Of a stretch of DNA of 64,000 bases, positions 11,928 through 23,550 are shown one piece after another. The notes beneath the pieces were generated by a model. The model did not search any database, was not told where the DNA came from, and saw only the letters and a program-made list of their open reading frames with translations. A program made the translations under genes and the position numbers. Within the stretch, counting starts at the first letter, position 1. Every line of letters starts with the position of its first letter. Location: assembly GCA_002104905.1 (NCBI GenBank), contig MCFE01000464.1:1-64000 (forward strand), given 5' to 3'. Source of the DNA: Basidiobolus meristosporus CBS 931.73 (lineage: Eukaryota > Basidiobolomycota > Basidiobolomycetes > Basidiobolales > Basidiobolaceae).

Positions 11928-13643
11928 GATCAGATAGTATTCTGGGGTTGAGGAAATGAAGACACTGGTTTCCGTTAAATAGTGTTGATATGCGGGATAA
12001 ATACAATGAGGGTACCTCGAGAGGGTGGAGATTTGCCACATTCACTAGAGGTTACTACAATTATATAAAACCAAGAATATTATCGATCAGCCTATTGCTC
12101 AGTATGCATCCATGCCAAAACTTCATAATTGGTTGATGATGAGTAGTGTTGACTGCGGCCACCATCGAATGGGTTTTCTCAGGGTCAACATTCATACTTT
12201 AACGTCATGCTGACAGTGAACACTGCTTGAATCATCGCCGTATTGCTGGCTATAATATTGCGTGAAAGCTGACATCTACCACATCTGGATATGGTACTGT
12301 CTTCGCCTACATTTAGAAGTCATAATAATATCTAAGCAATCTCAGATATCAAGCCAAATTCCCTTTTGGTTGCCCCTAACTTGGCAGACCAGCAGAGTTG
12401 ACAGACTGACTCTCAGTTATGATGTGTGTAGACACCTCATTAAGCCACGAACATTATTAGGTATTTTATGTAGCTTAACTGGTTTGAAGGGAAAGATTTG
12501 ACGGAAATATGTACATTATTTCGAGCTAGATGGTTCATGCAGTCCTCGATCCACCTGTACCAGGTCTCCTACCAATTTCAATGAATTCGGAGAAATCCGA
12601 TGGTGATCAGCTTTGACGGAATCATTCGTTGAAATTGAGGATCGACTTTCGGTCACTTGGAGCTTTTACCCTTCCAAATGCTACTTTCGATGAGTTATAA
12701 ATCCATCAAATGAACTACCAAGTTATGATACCATTCTGTTCAACGGTATTACTGATCGCCAGTGATTTTCCGATTGCTATATGAAGTGTGATTTTGGCAC
12801 TCAGCTTAATACTTTAGTATAAGAGATTTGTATTGTCGTCTGCTAATCACTTGTTCATAGTTTGACCGTTTCCTTTTCCCGTGGAACATCCTCATTTGGT
12901 ACTTTATAGTGGTATCCTTCAACTTCATACTACGCAAGATGTCAAAATAAAATAAAATTTAAGGTGATGCTGAATTCAGAGCGCTCGTCTCCCAGGTACC
13001 ATATGTGCTTTTCGATGGTGTGAATATACATTTGTAAAATCCAAAAAGGTCAAGGCTATACTGTGAGTCATTAATAGAATAAGTAGCTTCCGGGACGAAC
13101 TTTACATTAGTCAAAGTTGTTTGTAACAAATTATAGAAAAAGGAAGTTGACATGTACGCCATACATATCTTCGCAACCCTCGACATGCACCCTCCTTCAC
13201 CAACTTGGGTAAAAATCCAGAGTAACTGATTTAGCGGTCTACCTCAAAAGCACAAATTAAAAATCAGAACGATTAGGGTCTTTCCGTCAGTGACAGTAAT
13301 AGTATATATCACTAAGTGGTACAGGCTTTTTGAACTCAAAAAACCATATAGTTTGCTATTAAAGATTCTCGAATATTATGCATCACATGGGCCTTTCTTT
13401 AAGGTTCTAACATTGACCAGAGTCAGTAAAGCCGATTGGCTAACTCAATCCTAGCGATGTCTAAATCAAGTTGGCTAATTGAACTACACTCAATTTAGCA
13501 ACCGCCAAAAAGATCTAGGTATAAACGGCTAGAGGTGATAGAAGCATAAATAATGGGGAGCGGTAAGCGAAGGGTGTCCGTGAAATGAACTCATACACGT
13601 GCAGCAGTAATGGTAAGCCCTACCAGCGACGCGACATCCTTCT
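11928..13643. other. 1.7-kb interval without a supported gene
   Basis: Divergent promoters of the coiled-coil gene (-) and the transporter (+). A 75-codon minus frame at 12959-13186 starts with ATG but matches nothing known and has no supporting exons. Confidence 0.45.
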
Positions 13644-15104
13644 ATGAATAGCAACTCCGGTTTAAAAAAAATCCAACAGACTCCCAGTGCAAGCGCTGCC
13701 AGCGTAACCGGAGGTATTTACGGAGAGGTTCACCAAGGTCTATAGTCCAAGCCAATCCCAGACTCCTGTAGTCGCGTTTAACATTTTGAACACAATCATC
13801 GGATCCGGGATACTTGGCTTTCCCTTTGCTGTACGGCAAGCTGGTTTCGTCGCCGGATTGATAGTTCTAATCTTTGTGGGGGTGTTAACGGACTTCTCTC
13901 TGAGAATACTCATCAAAGCCGGTAGACAGACAGGAATTTATCATTATTCAACGTTGGCACAAAAATCTCTGGGGAGAGAGCTAATCATGAATTCTATATC
14001 AATACCGAGTCATTGATGATACACTTCCTTTGCTGACCGCACAATATATCCCTGCGATTAGCATATTTCAAAACAGGATCTTTGGGATTCTCGTATGCTC
14101 TTTACTCTTTATTTTTCCATTGCTTTTCTTCAAGACTTTGGCACCTTTGGCCAAATTCTCTGCAATATCAATTGCATGCCTACCAATCATCTGTATTATT
14201 GTTGCTGTCTGAGCTCCAACATATGCCGAAGATCATTCTGTAGAATGCACAGTCTTTGGAGAGAATATATTTCCAGCGGTCGGCGTTATGAGTTTTGCTT
14301 ACGCTGTTAGCCACTCAGCGTTCCTCAACTATGCCACGTTGGAGAGTCCATCTCAACAGCGGTGGTCTATAGCCACTATCTCTGCAGTCAGCGGCTCTGT
14401 AATCATTTATCTTGCGTTCTCCGTAGTTGGGTATATGTCCTTCGGCGACGACATAAAGGCCAATATCTTCCAAAACTTCCCAACCGACGATGTTGCCATC
14501 AACATTAGCCGTCTGTGCCTCCTCATAACCATGTTCCTTACATATCCATGTGTGGTAGGCATTCTATTTCCAACCACTGACATCTCATCATCATTAAAAT
14601 CCCTCCCTAGTTTTATTCCGCTAGAATGGTGACGGACATCACGCTGAAGTTGGAAAGTGAATCAAAGATACCGACAAAAGTGCAGCATGTTGGAGTTAAC
14701 ATTGCCTTGTTTCTTGTTACTTTGGGGATTGCACTGCCTGTAAGAGATCTTGGTAAGGTGTATCAGTTGATCGGAGGTATGAGACTTGTAAATCAGTTGA
14801 ATCAATCTAGGTCTCAATCGCATTAAGACTCACCACACCATTGGCTAGCGTTGTGTGCATCTGGCATCTCTTACCTAATACCTGCGCTGATATACATGAG
14901 GGTGTTTTGGGACATCGAATGGGTGTGGCACAAAGTGGCTGGAAAGAGTACCCAAAGCTCAGTTTATTTGGAACTTTCCAGGGGTCGAAAATGAAAACTA
15001 ATTTTATGGAGGACCTGGGAGTGGCATTTCTCTTGGTGTTCGGAGTTGTTGCACTCGCCGCTGACACTGGCGGTACCATAAAAAACATCATGCATGGTAA
15101 TTGA
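13644..15104 (+). pseudogene. Vacuolar amino-acid transporter (AVT5/6/7, SLC38-like), apparently disrupted
   Basis: Exon 1 (13644-13703) joins through a 58-nt intron to 13762, entering the APC/SLC38 signature 'NTIIGSGILGFPFA'. Further spans follow, including 'LGKVYQLIG' and 'ASGISYLIPALIYM', with good splice junctions: intron 14554-14613, an intron of about 72 nt near 14777, and a short 47-nt one near 14932. Two lesions stand out. At ~13990-14010 the frame shifts, and roughly 20 residues expected before 'DDTLPLL' are missing with no intron to explain it. An in-frame TGA lies at 14210-14212. A 60-nt intron 14193-14252 (GTATTA...ACAG) could remove the TGA, but would also delete part of a membrane span. 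The family exports neutral amino acids from vacuoles. Probably a recent pseudogene. Confidence 0.6.
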
Positions 15105-15465
15105 GTTGCATCGCATGAAAATATCCGCTGGTGGCAATGGGACTTCCACCTCCACAAACAACAGACACACCACAAGCAGGCTGAGGGTTGCGAAACATTA
15201 GATTGTAAACGACCACCCATATATTTTAATAAATTAGAAGTCACAATAAACCAAATTTCAACCGCTTCCCGCAGACGGGGTGACTGATATATATCAAATG
15301 AAAAAAATTGATAGCTGGGCTACACAGCTGATGTGTTGATTGGATGGTGAATTCTCTATAATAAAAAAAAAGAAAGGCTTCTAATGATTGTCAATACCTG
15401 AAGGAACTGAGCTACCAACTATCCAGTCTAGAAGCATACCTAAGTGTAGTCAATAACAATCGAAC

Positions 15466-17110
15466 ATGCCGAAGTATTGTGTACTCTGCAATGAGAATAG
15501 GGCCGTTATCAAAAGACCCAAGACTGGCCAACAGATTTGCCGAGAATGTTTTTACTACGTTTTTGAGACGGAAATTCACAACACCATAACGGATAACAAG
15601 TTGTTCAAGCGAGGGGATCGTGTAGCGATTGGCGCTTCGGGCGGAAAAGGTAGATGAGCGAGATACGTTCTACTGGCGAGAGTTTGGAGCATTTTCCATG
15701 GACAATGACTAACTTTGCATTCAAACAAGATTCCACCGTTCTTGCATATGTATTGAAACTCCTGAATGAACGCTATGACTACGGCCTAGATTTGTTCCTC
15801 TTATCTATTGATGAAGGAATTACTGGATATCGTGATGATTCCCTAGAGGTAAATTACCGCCTTCTACAAACTCTTACTCTCTATGCCTATTACTAAATCG
15901 CCTTCGGATAGACTGTTAAACGTAACCAACAACAATACGACTTGCCTCTGAAAATTGTGTCCTATGAGCAACTCTACCATTGGACTATGGATGACATCGT
16001 AAAAGCGGTTGGACTGAAGAATAATTGTGATTATCCTAAATATGCACTTTTGACGATATGGCGTTAACATATATGTGCTTTCAGGTACATTCTGTGGAGT
16101 TTTTAGACGACAAGCTCTGGATCGTGGTGCTGTCATGCTTGGAGTTGATCATATAGTGACCGGCCATAATGCTGATGATATTGCCGAGACTATTTTGATG
16201 AATAGTATGTATATCCTTGGTTAGCTCGGTTGATTTAAGATTAGTCGGACTAACATATTCCCAGTCCTGAGAGGCGATATCGCTCGTCTTCAACGCTGTA
16301 CTGAGATTGGCACGACTGGTGAAGGATGCATTCACAGATCCAAGCCCTTCAAATACACATATGAGAAGGAAATCGTCATGTAAGCACTCGCCAACTCAAA
16401 AACTGAAATGCACCCCATTCATGATTTATTAACACACGAGGATCTGTTGATTTGTTAGGTATGCCTATTTCAAGAAGCTTGACTACTTCTCGACCGAATG
16501 TATATATTCACCAAACGCCTACCGTGGATATGCTCGTGCATTTTTGAAAGACCTGGAGGCCATTCGACCCAGCGCCATCGTTGGTTAGTGGAAATACTGA
16601 CTGTTACGGTTCTTCGTTCGAGCACAGATTCACCGTGTTCTATAGATATTATCCATTCGGGAGAGGCTTTCGAAATCAAATCGGACACCAAAGCTCCAGT
16701 TCAAGGTAGCTAATGCTCCACAGATGGCCTTCGTTCATATGTTAACAATACTTCTAAACAGTCGGAACTTGCGAACGTTGCGGATACATGTCCAGTAACA
16801 ACGTATGTAAGGCTTGCGTTTTACTTGAAGGCTTAAATCGTGGTCTGCCAAAGTAAGTTTTTCCGTGGTGACTTAATCTCTGCCCATGTTTGACAAGTAT
16901 TTTGCACCTTAAGGCTCGGTATCGGAAAGACTCATAGACTGGTAAATACCCGCCCATCATACACCTCTCACGTAACCTGGATACTCATTCTGCATCATTT
17001 ATTCGTAGCGTAAAATCCATGGGGATATGCCTGAAAACACCGCAACCATCCAACATTTCAGCGAAATCAAGAAAGAGGTTGACCCCCTATCACCATCCCA
17101 AGCGCAATAA
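15466..17110 (+). CDS. NCS6: Cytosolic tRNA 2-thiolation ATP-pyrophosphatase Ncs6/Ctu1
   Basis: Ten exons: 15466-15649, 15730-15848, 15912-16026, 16085-16204, 16265-16379, 16459-16583, 16646-16705, 16762-16852, 16914-16941, 17009-17110. Together they give 352 aa, the usual Ctu1 length. With Ncs2 and the Urm1 sulfur carrier it thiolates U34 of tRNA Lys/Glu/Gln in the cytosol. The N-terminal zinc site has C5-X2-C8 and C25-X2-C28. The PP-loop is 'SGGKDS' (58-63), whose Lys-Asp pair is created across intron 1. The catalytic-cysteine segment is '[11 protein letters not shown]', also created at a splice junction, and a C-terminal zinc ribbon has 'CERCGY' and 'CKAC'. All nine junctions keep phase. 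The last exon (34 codons) is the least certain; reading through 16942 would give a different tail. Confidence 0.95.
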
Positions 17111-17361
17111 GAACACCCACCGAATTAATTGCTGTCCTCTCCCCTCCCCTAAAAAGACTCGCAACTTTGTTAGAATTAAAGTGAACGTTATCCACCATGC
17201 TGGTTTATTGAGCAAAGGGTGTAAATCATATATAAAGTAACAGGAATAGTTGCGTAAGTAAATAATTCTGCATGGACCATATGCTAGTGTTAGTATACCA
17301 CCTGAATGGTAGGCAGAGTAAAGGAGTGCAATTGGGAATAAGACGCCTTTGATCGAGCACC

Positions 17362-20300
17362 TTAGTGAAACAAATGAAGATGATGATGACGGGTTTTCTT
17401 CTCAGACTCGCGTGGAGGTAAGGGTGGGGTTGCAGCTGGAGAAGGTGAGTGATATGAGGCTCTCGATGAGGCCTCTGACCTTGGTGAGGGTGAGGCCGAG
17501 GCCGCGGAGGAAAGCGGCGAGTGACTAAGAGGTCTAGGACTACGACGACTCATTCTTGAAGGTGGGGCTAACGAGCTACGCTTCAGGCCAGCCGTGTTGA
17601 TTTGTAGCTTAGCGACGTCAGGCAATTGGTCGATTCCAGCGGTTCTGGTACGTGTAGGCGCAGGCCGGTGCAGTTCAGTCAGATCCTTAAGGAAGTTATG
17701 AGGGGTGATCATATTTGTGGTTCCTAAGATTCGTTAGCATTATTCCACTGATCATGATAATTGCAGTCACTGGAAATCTTACCAACAACGATATCACGGT
17801 CGTAATCTTCGGTCAACTCATAGATGGTGCGAAGCTCGGAATAAGTGAGACCTCCAGCCATGAAAACAATCACTCGTCCTTTGAGTGAACCACGGTAGCC
17901 ACCGTTCTGAAGCTAGATGTAAGTTCTCAAGAAACGTAAGAGGTTTCGAACAATTGGAACTAACCACTGCTGGGTCTCGACGCTTGATCCACTGTGGATC
18001 CAGACTGAGAAAAAAATCAATGCAAGTTCCTTGGAGGTCACATAAGGGTTAAGTAAAGCTTACTATCTAAGCGCGCGAGGAAATACATTGTCCTCCAATT
18101 CCTTCTCCTGGTTTTGCTCCTTGACAAAAGGGAAATTGGCCTCAGGAAGGGTTTGCTTGATTTCGTTCTATAAGACATGGGGGTTTGCGTTGGTAAAGGA
18201 TTTCCTGTAAGCACCAGATATGCAACGTACTTCGATTACGCGTTTCAGCATCAAGTCATATCGAATTGTCTCGTCCTTTGACTTCACTCCATACGATTTC
18301 AACTTTTTGTAAAGATTGGTGCCCTTTTTTGAATCCTAAACACGTCTTTGATAAGAGGCCGAGGTCATGGTACGGATATTAGAGCAATTACCTTCAACAC
18401 CTTCACCCCCATGTGGGTGATATTATTTAGTGTAAGATCATCCTCGGAGTTGGCTAGAATGCCTGTTTGATCTCGGATCGTTTGAAGATTCTCCTCCCGA
18501 ATGCCGTCCTTCGAAGTTAAATAAAGAAGCAATAGACGGAGTCGGTTGTCATCACTGGATACGGTGGTGCAAATTAGCCATATGCCACCTCTGGGTAACT
18601 GGTTTTTGAACCTACTTGTCTAGCTCTCGGACGAGGTGTATGACTTCGTCTAGCATATGCTTTACGGTATTCCCCTCAGCATCTTCCCCAGTAGCTAGAA
18701 TCTAGTATGAATTCTAGTTTAGCTGCAGCTTCAACATAGCATTAGAAGTGGATCTGTCTGACTTGTTCCAATGGCACCAACTCCGCGTAATTGTATGTCT
18801 GGAATAGCTCCTTACATTCGGTGACCATGGTAAAATGACAAGAAAGCTATACAACAGCGCACAAAAGAATGAGCCGTCAATCAATCAGCACAGCAGTTTG
18901 GATCTAAACTACCTTTTCCTTGAATTCTTGGTAATCAGGAAGTTGGAAAACTGCCTCTCGGAGTTGCTGAATCATGGCCTGTGGACTCCTGCACCCGAAC
19001 AAAGATGTTTAATCACAAGAACATGGCGAAACAGAAATGACGAAACAGACATCCCAGGCTTGTTTTGAAGCTTCTTCGAGGTAAGCTTATTCAACTCGCT
19101 CACCAATTCCTTGATTGTATCAGCGAAATAGGTGTGTCGGTACTTCACCCAGAGTTGATCATTCTCATCCAGGCTTGCTTTCTTCTCAACCACGTTATTT
19201 GTATTATCGGTGATTTCGTACCTTTGCGTGTGTTGTAAACCATTAGGAAAACCACCGGCAAAGCTTCAGACTGATGAATTGAAATGGAAAGCAACTTACT
19301 GATACTTGCGGTCATCTGTTATATCCAACATATCATATGCCATTGCCTGGTATGTTATGTCGTGGAGTAGCGGTGCTTTCATATCCAGTGTACGATCTAG
19401 AATGATCAATGACGCCCTAGGCTCGGTTGTATTTTGCAACTACACACGGACACAAAGGGTGAATCTCTATTTGCTGAATACTTTCAAGATCGCTAGGAAC
19501 ATGGAAATACATATGACTTCTCCTTCACGCTTAGGTGCTCCAGTTCTTTTTCAACGGCCTTTGCAAGCTGCTCAGCAACCGTGCATGAATTTATTTCGCC
19601 GTCGGGCTTGAAATACCGGATAATTGGATTCTCCTTGAGCGTGTAGCAAGCAGAAGCAATCTGTTGGAGTAAGGGATGCATGAGCATAAGCCACTCTCCA
19701 CCTAAAACAATCAAGAAAAGCAAACCTTCTTAGCAATAACTTCAAGCTCTTTTGGAAGATTATCCTTCAACTCGCTAGAAAACAACCTGACAATACTTTG
19801 ATGCAACTTTAGATCAAAGAGTCTGGTTTCAGGCGCTGCAAGTGGGTAAACGGTTATTCGTGAACCGGTACACATACTGCGAAGAAAAAGCATACTAAAA
19901 AGATCCACGTAAACTTCTTTGATGGATTTGATATACTTCATGGCGGGCGAAGATAGCAGATTATGATAATACCCGTCATCTAAATCTAAGCTCGACAAAC
20001 TCTAGTCAACATGGTAGTCTATCCAATCCAAATAGCTGAAACTACCTGAGATGAAATACACAAAGGCCGATTTATACCGGAGCTTCTGAGCATTCTGGAA
20101 ATCCTCCATCAAAGCAACCACAGACTCATGGCTAGGAGTCAATAAATACAAGGCATTATAGTTTGAGTAATCGTTCTTTTCCCCCTGTCCAATAACGACA
20201 ACCTCTGAAAAATACCAACGAGAGAATCGTGTTAAGTTCCCCAGATAAGAAGATGCTTGAGACAGAACAGTATGTCAAGTTGTCTTAACGTTTACCTCCG

Positions 20301-20568
20301 ATATGGCCGTAATATATCTCAGTATCACCAATCACTTCACCCAGCAGTCTTCTCGAGTGAGCATCAGTGACAAGAATGTACGTTTCCTTTGACGCCTCCA
20401 TCACTTGAAGTATGTCCAGAAAACCTGAAAGTAAAAATGTTTAAACAGAGTCGCTGGGTAGATGAGGTCTGCCGAATGCTTTACTGAAAGCCAAAGCCAA
20501 TATAAACAGATGCTGCTCTTACGTTTTCTAACTATCTGACGAATGGATATGGAAGTGATTTCCGACAT
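17362..20568 (-). CDS. SEC1: Sec1/Munc18-family exocytosis protein Sec1
   Basis: Sixteen exons: 20568-20523, 20424-20296, 20204-20046, 19985-19726, 19660-19511, 19439-19300, 19221-19047, 18978-18913, 18846-18763, 18701-18616, 18554-18392, 18335-18231, 18167-18064, 18004-17965, 17912-17783, 17723-17362. They total 732 aa, a normal length, with 15 introns of 52-98 nt in phase. SM proteins clasp SNARE bundles; Sec1 acts at the plasma membrane with exocyst and Sso/Snc/Sec9. Family landmarks are 'NYNALYLLTPSHESVVALMEDF' in part, 'SLIILDRTLDMKAPLLHDITYQ' in part (domain 2), 'NRLRLLLLYL' (domain 3), and 'GRVIVFMAGGLTYSELRTIYEL' in part near the end. The last ~70 residues are Ser/Pro/Arg-rich and end in a His-rich motif, probably a disordered tail. 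Sec1 is preferred over Sly1 or Vps45 from general resemblance only. Confidence 0.9.
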
Positions 20569-20983
20569 GTTCGTAAGCTCGACTTTTCAGAAAGCCAACA
20601 GAATCTCTACGAAAACAGCGGGTAAAGTATGAGAACCCTCGAGACCCAATACTCCTTTTATGTCACCTTGGAAACACAAAGGATGTGTGTGATGCTCCGA
20701 GTTTGGGCCGTCAATTACCTCTAATCAATGGGCTAAATTGAGATAAATCGTTTAAGGGGAGTTTAAGTAAATTCATAGCATTTGGCCATCCCATCCATAT
20801 TCCAACGTCCCAATATCACCTTCATGGAGGAAATCCAGATGGATCATTAATTTCTATGGGCTTAGTTGTGCGACAAGCCTTTAGAGAAATTATTGGGAGT
20901 TTATTGGGCATTATTACATGAACTCCATGTTGATGTCTGGTGGTGGAGCTATACCAAGAAGCTAGATAGATCGATATTATACT
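20569..20983. other. Promoter region of SEC1 / terminator region of POP4
   Basis: 415 bp between two tandem minus-strand genes. No ORF or repeat is seen. Confidence 0.4.
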
Positions 20984-21978
20984 CTACAGATCTATGGTGG
21001 GCTTTCCTTTGAATTTTTTAGCAGCACGATCGCTAGCTTTACAGAGCAGCTGGTTTCCATACAGGGTGAATATGCTATCGCGAATTTTGAATGTGAAAAC
21101 GCTATTGACTTTTGGAATGACTAAGAGAGGTGTGGGTTAGGGCCAGGCCAATTGCTATTACTAACATGCGGGATGCTTACCCAGCAGCCGATCATTGGAG
21201 GTGATGATGTTGAATACGTTTCGTTTTTCTTGAACCAAAATCCCCGACACTCCGATGTAGTGGGGACATTTGGATTTAACCACTATGTCGAATGGGAAGA
21301 CAGTTACCATCTATCCGGAAGGTGTTCTGACATGTTCGCGTGGTTTTGTTACCTGTGATGAGGCACCCATGGAGGTCTGCTTTTAGAATCTTTTGCGCAA
21401 AAACGGAAGGACTGGAGCCGTTGAATAGCTCCTCCATGTATTGCAGCCATAGCTTATGCAATGGCACAAACAGGGCATACCTGGAAATCATACGAGTTAC
21501 TTGCTGTCATGCCTGGGAAAATATGCGCATTTATCGAAACTACTTATGGCATTCGGCGGGCAAATCGTAAACCTTGCCCTCTTTCTTCTCTTTGGAAGTC
21601 AGACCCAACCGTCTCTGTTTTCCGCGAGACTTCTTTTGACTGTTTTTGGCAGCAGGATTGTCGAGTAGTAGGACCTTTCCTTTGATCTTGCTGTCGTATA
21701 TTTTGGCTTGATCGAATCTATTATTTACAGTGTTGGTAACAAAGTCAGGCGCGAATTTTTTGGTGTTTTCGTTGAGAGGAGGTGCTTCCTACGAGAATTC
21801 AACCGATACCGTGTCAACCATTAACATCCACACCACACATCAAACATTATTATAAAGGAACCTCTTTGGCGATTTCTGGGTGGTTTCTAACGAAAGAGCC
21901 GAGACTAGCGTAAGGATCGATTTCTTTACTTCCTGAATCTCCTTGATTGGGCAACGATGTGTGAGTTGCATGATCCAT
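20984..21978 (-). CDS. POP4: RNase P/MRP protein subunit Pop4 (Rpp29)
   Basis: Exons 21978-21862, 21788-21544, 21480-21353, 21282-21181 and 21120-20984 give 242 aa; introns are 60-73 nt and all phases match. Pop4 is a core protein of RNase P (tRNA 5' processing) and RNase MRP (rRNA processing) in nucleus/nucleolus. The C-terminal half carries the Rpp29 Sm-like fold signatures: 'YALFVPLHKLWLQYMEELF', 'AQKILKADLHGCLIT' followed across an intron by 'VVKSKCPHYIGVSGILVQE', then 'DRLLVIPKVNSVFTF' and 'LYGNQL..KKFKGKPT'. The N-terminal third is basic and poorly conserved, as usual. The ATG at 21978 is chosen because the only upstream ATGs run into stops or need a 25-nt intron. It is divergent with the ankyrin gene across 372 bp. 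Confidence 0.92.
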
Positions 21979-22350
21979 TCCTGTACTGAGAAGGCACCAA
22001 CAAACCTTTCTGCGTGTCCATCTTGGAACTAGGTTGTAGGGCAAGTATTTTGGAATGCGACCTGGAGATTTTTATTGAATCCTTTGTGCAAAAAAAGAAT
22101 GCGAACTTGGGTTACAAAAAGAATTCACACTACCAAATCCACTTAAGATGTTGATTAAAAGGTTGCTTTGTCTGGCTGGAGGGAAAGTGAGATCGAAATC
22201 GATGGTCCAATTCTCTGGATGTTCATGTGTATCCCCTATCTCCATTCTCCATTAGGATAGGCAATAAGTCAAGCCCTTCCGTGGCTATGACGTATTTAAA
22301 GAATTTGAAGAGACATTCTATTGACCAATTTGCTTGGTAACCGGCAAATA
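21979..22350. promoter_or_regulatory. Shared divergent promoter, POP4 / ankyrin gene
   Basis: 372 bp separate the two start codons and no other gene fits between. No clear TATA box is visible on either side. Confidence 0.5.
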
Positions 22351-22955
22351 ATGCGTGACCCAACCGAGACAGTAGACGCCTATTTCATAGCAATTCAGAA
22401 CGGAGATGCTGAAGCAGTTCGCACTTTGTTAGCGGTAGATCGCTCCCTCACCTCGAAAAAGAAGCGAGGCAACTACAAATACGAGACGGAAGTGGAATTG
22501 GATGCGTATAAGTTTCTGGGCGCGTATATCGGACAGCTGACTGGTCTTCAAGCGGCCATCCTTAGCGGTCAAGAATCCATTGCCCAGGACATTCTTGATT
22601 CGACCTTTGCCGAAGGTAAAAACTCCCCTGACATCTACACAGCTCTTTGTTATCTAGCGCTCACCATCTATTCTACGCGCTCCACCGCAACCCTATAGAA
22701 ATCGACCTGACTTTTGGGGTAATCAATAACCGTTTTATCGACATTTCACTGATTGACATAGACTAAGGAACAATTCCTCACTAGGATAACAACACTGCCC
22801 TTCATTTGGCAACTTTTTTCAATTTTAAAGATCTAGTCAAGTCTCTGCTTGAGCGAGGTGCAGACGGTTCACGTAAGAACGGAAAAGGCCTCACTTCAAT
22901 CGATCTGTCCAACGACCCTGAGATTCTTACGTTGTTAAACGCTTACGAACATTGA
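22351..22955 (+). CDS. Small ankyrin-repeat protein
   Basis: Exons 22351-22615, 22699-22718 and 22785-22955 give 151 aa; the middle exon is only 20 nt and encodes 'IDLTFG'. The ATG at 22351 is the first in frame (upstream codon TTG). The sequence starts 'DAYFIAIQNGDAEAVRTLL', an ankyrin helix pair, then 'TGLQAAILSGQESIAQDIL', and, across the micro-exon, 'DNNTALHLATFFNFKDLVK' and 'SLLERGADGSRKNGKGLT'. Three to four ankyrin units form a myotrophin-like protein without other domains. It is a protein-binding adaptor; partner and pathway are unknown. The ankyrin consensus continues properly only with the 20-nt exon included, which supports the model. Confidence 0.85.
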
Positions 22956-23550
22956 GTTCCTGTTCGACGAACTTATTGTAAGTGCTCCTTACACAGGCCA
23001 AGATGCTTCCACCCGATAAAATTAACGGATTTGTTTTCACCAGGTTAGCCGGTTGGGAGGATTGATGGTGTTTCCTTTTCGGGGAAATCCCTTTTCCATC
23101 GTATTATCGTTGGAATGCGATAAAACAACTGCCATCCATTTTCTCCAGCTTGGGTAATTTAACCAATGATATAATAAAAGTTCAATCATACCCTCTCGAA
23201 CAGTGAAAAATCATGTACAAAAAGGTCAAAAAAAAAACTAATTCCTATGAAAGAAACTTCAAGGAACTCTCAGTAACGAGTCACGTCACACGCTTGTAGA
23301 CACGCCTTGGAACTAACCTTCTTTCGCTTCGTCACCTCCACTTCATATATACATAGAAAGAGAGTCACCTTCAACTGGGGAAATCTCGAATGGATCAGCA
23401 AATTGGCACGTTTTCTCTATCACCCACCAAGTCAAGCAGAGCGATGGCTAATTTGAGTTTCTTCTATTAATCGATAAATCAGGTAAAGAGCCAGTGGCCA
23501 GAGGTGAAGTAACGAGAGAGCCAACATCGCCTCTAACAGAAAACAACAAC
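22956..23550. other. Intergenic, ankyrin gene 3' end to CMTR1 promoter
   Basis: Holds an A-rich stretch (~23230) and a 5' UTR candidate. An ATG at 23390 opens a 20-codon frame ending in a stop, and no donor/acceptor pair links it to the downstream frame, so it is not used as the CMTR1 start. Confidence 0.4.

Noticed and set aside
12959-13186. 75-codon ATG frame on the minus strand
   Set aside because: No recognisable content, no exon partners, and length within chance expectation.
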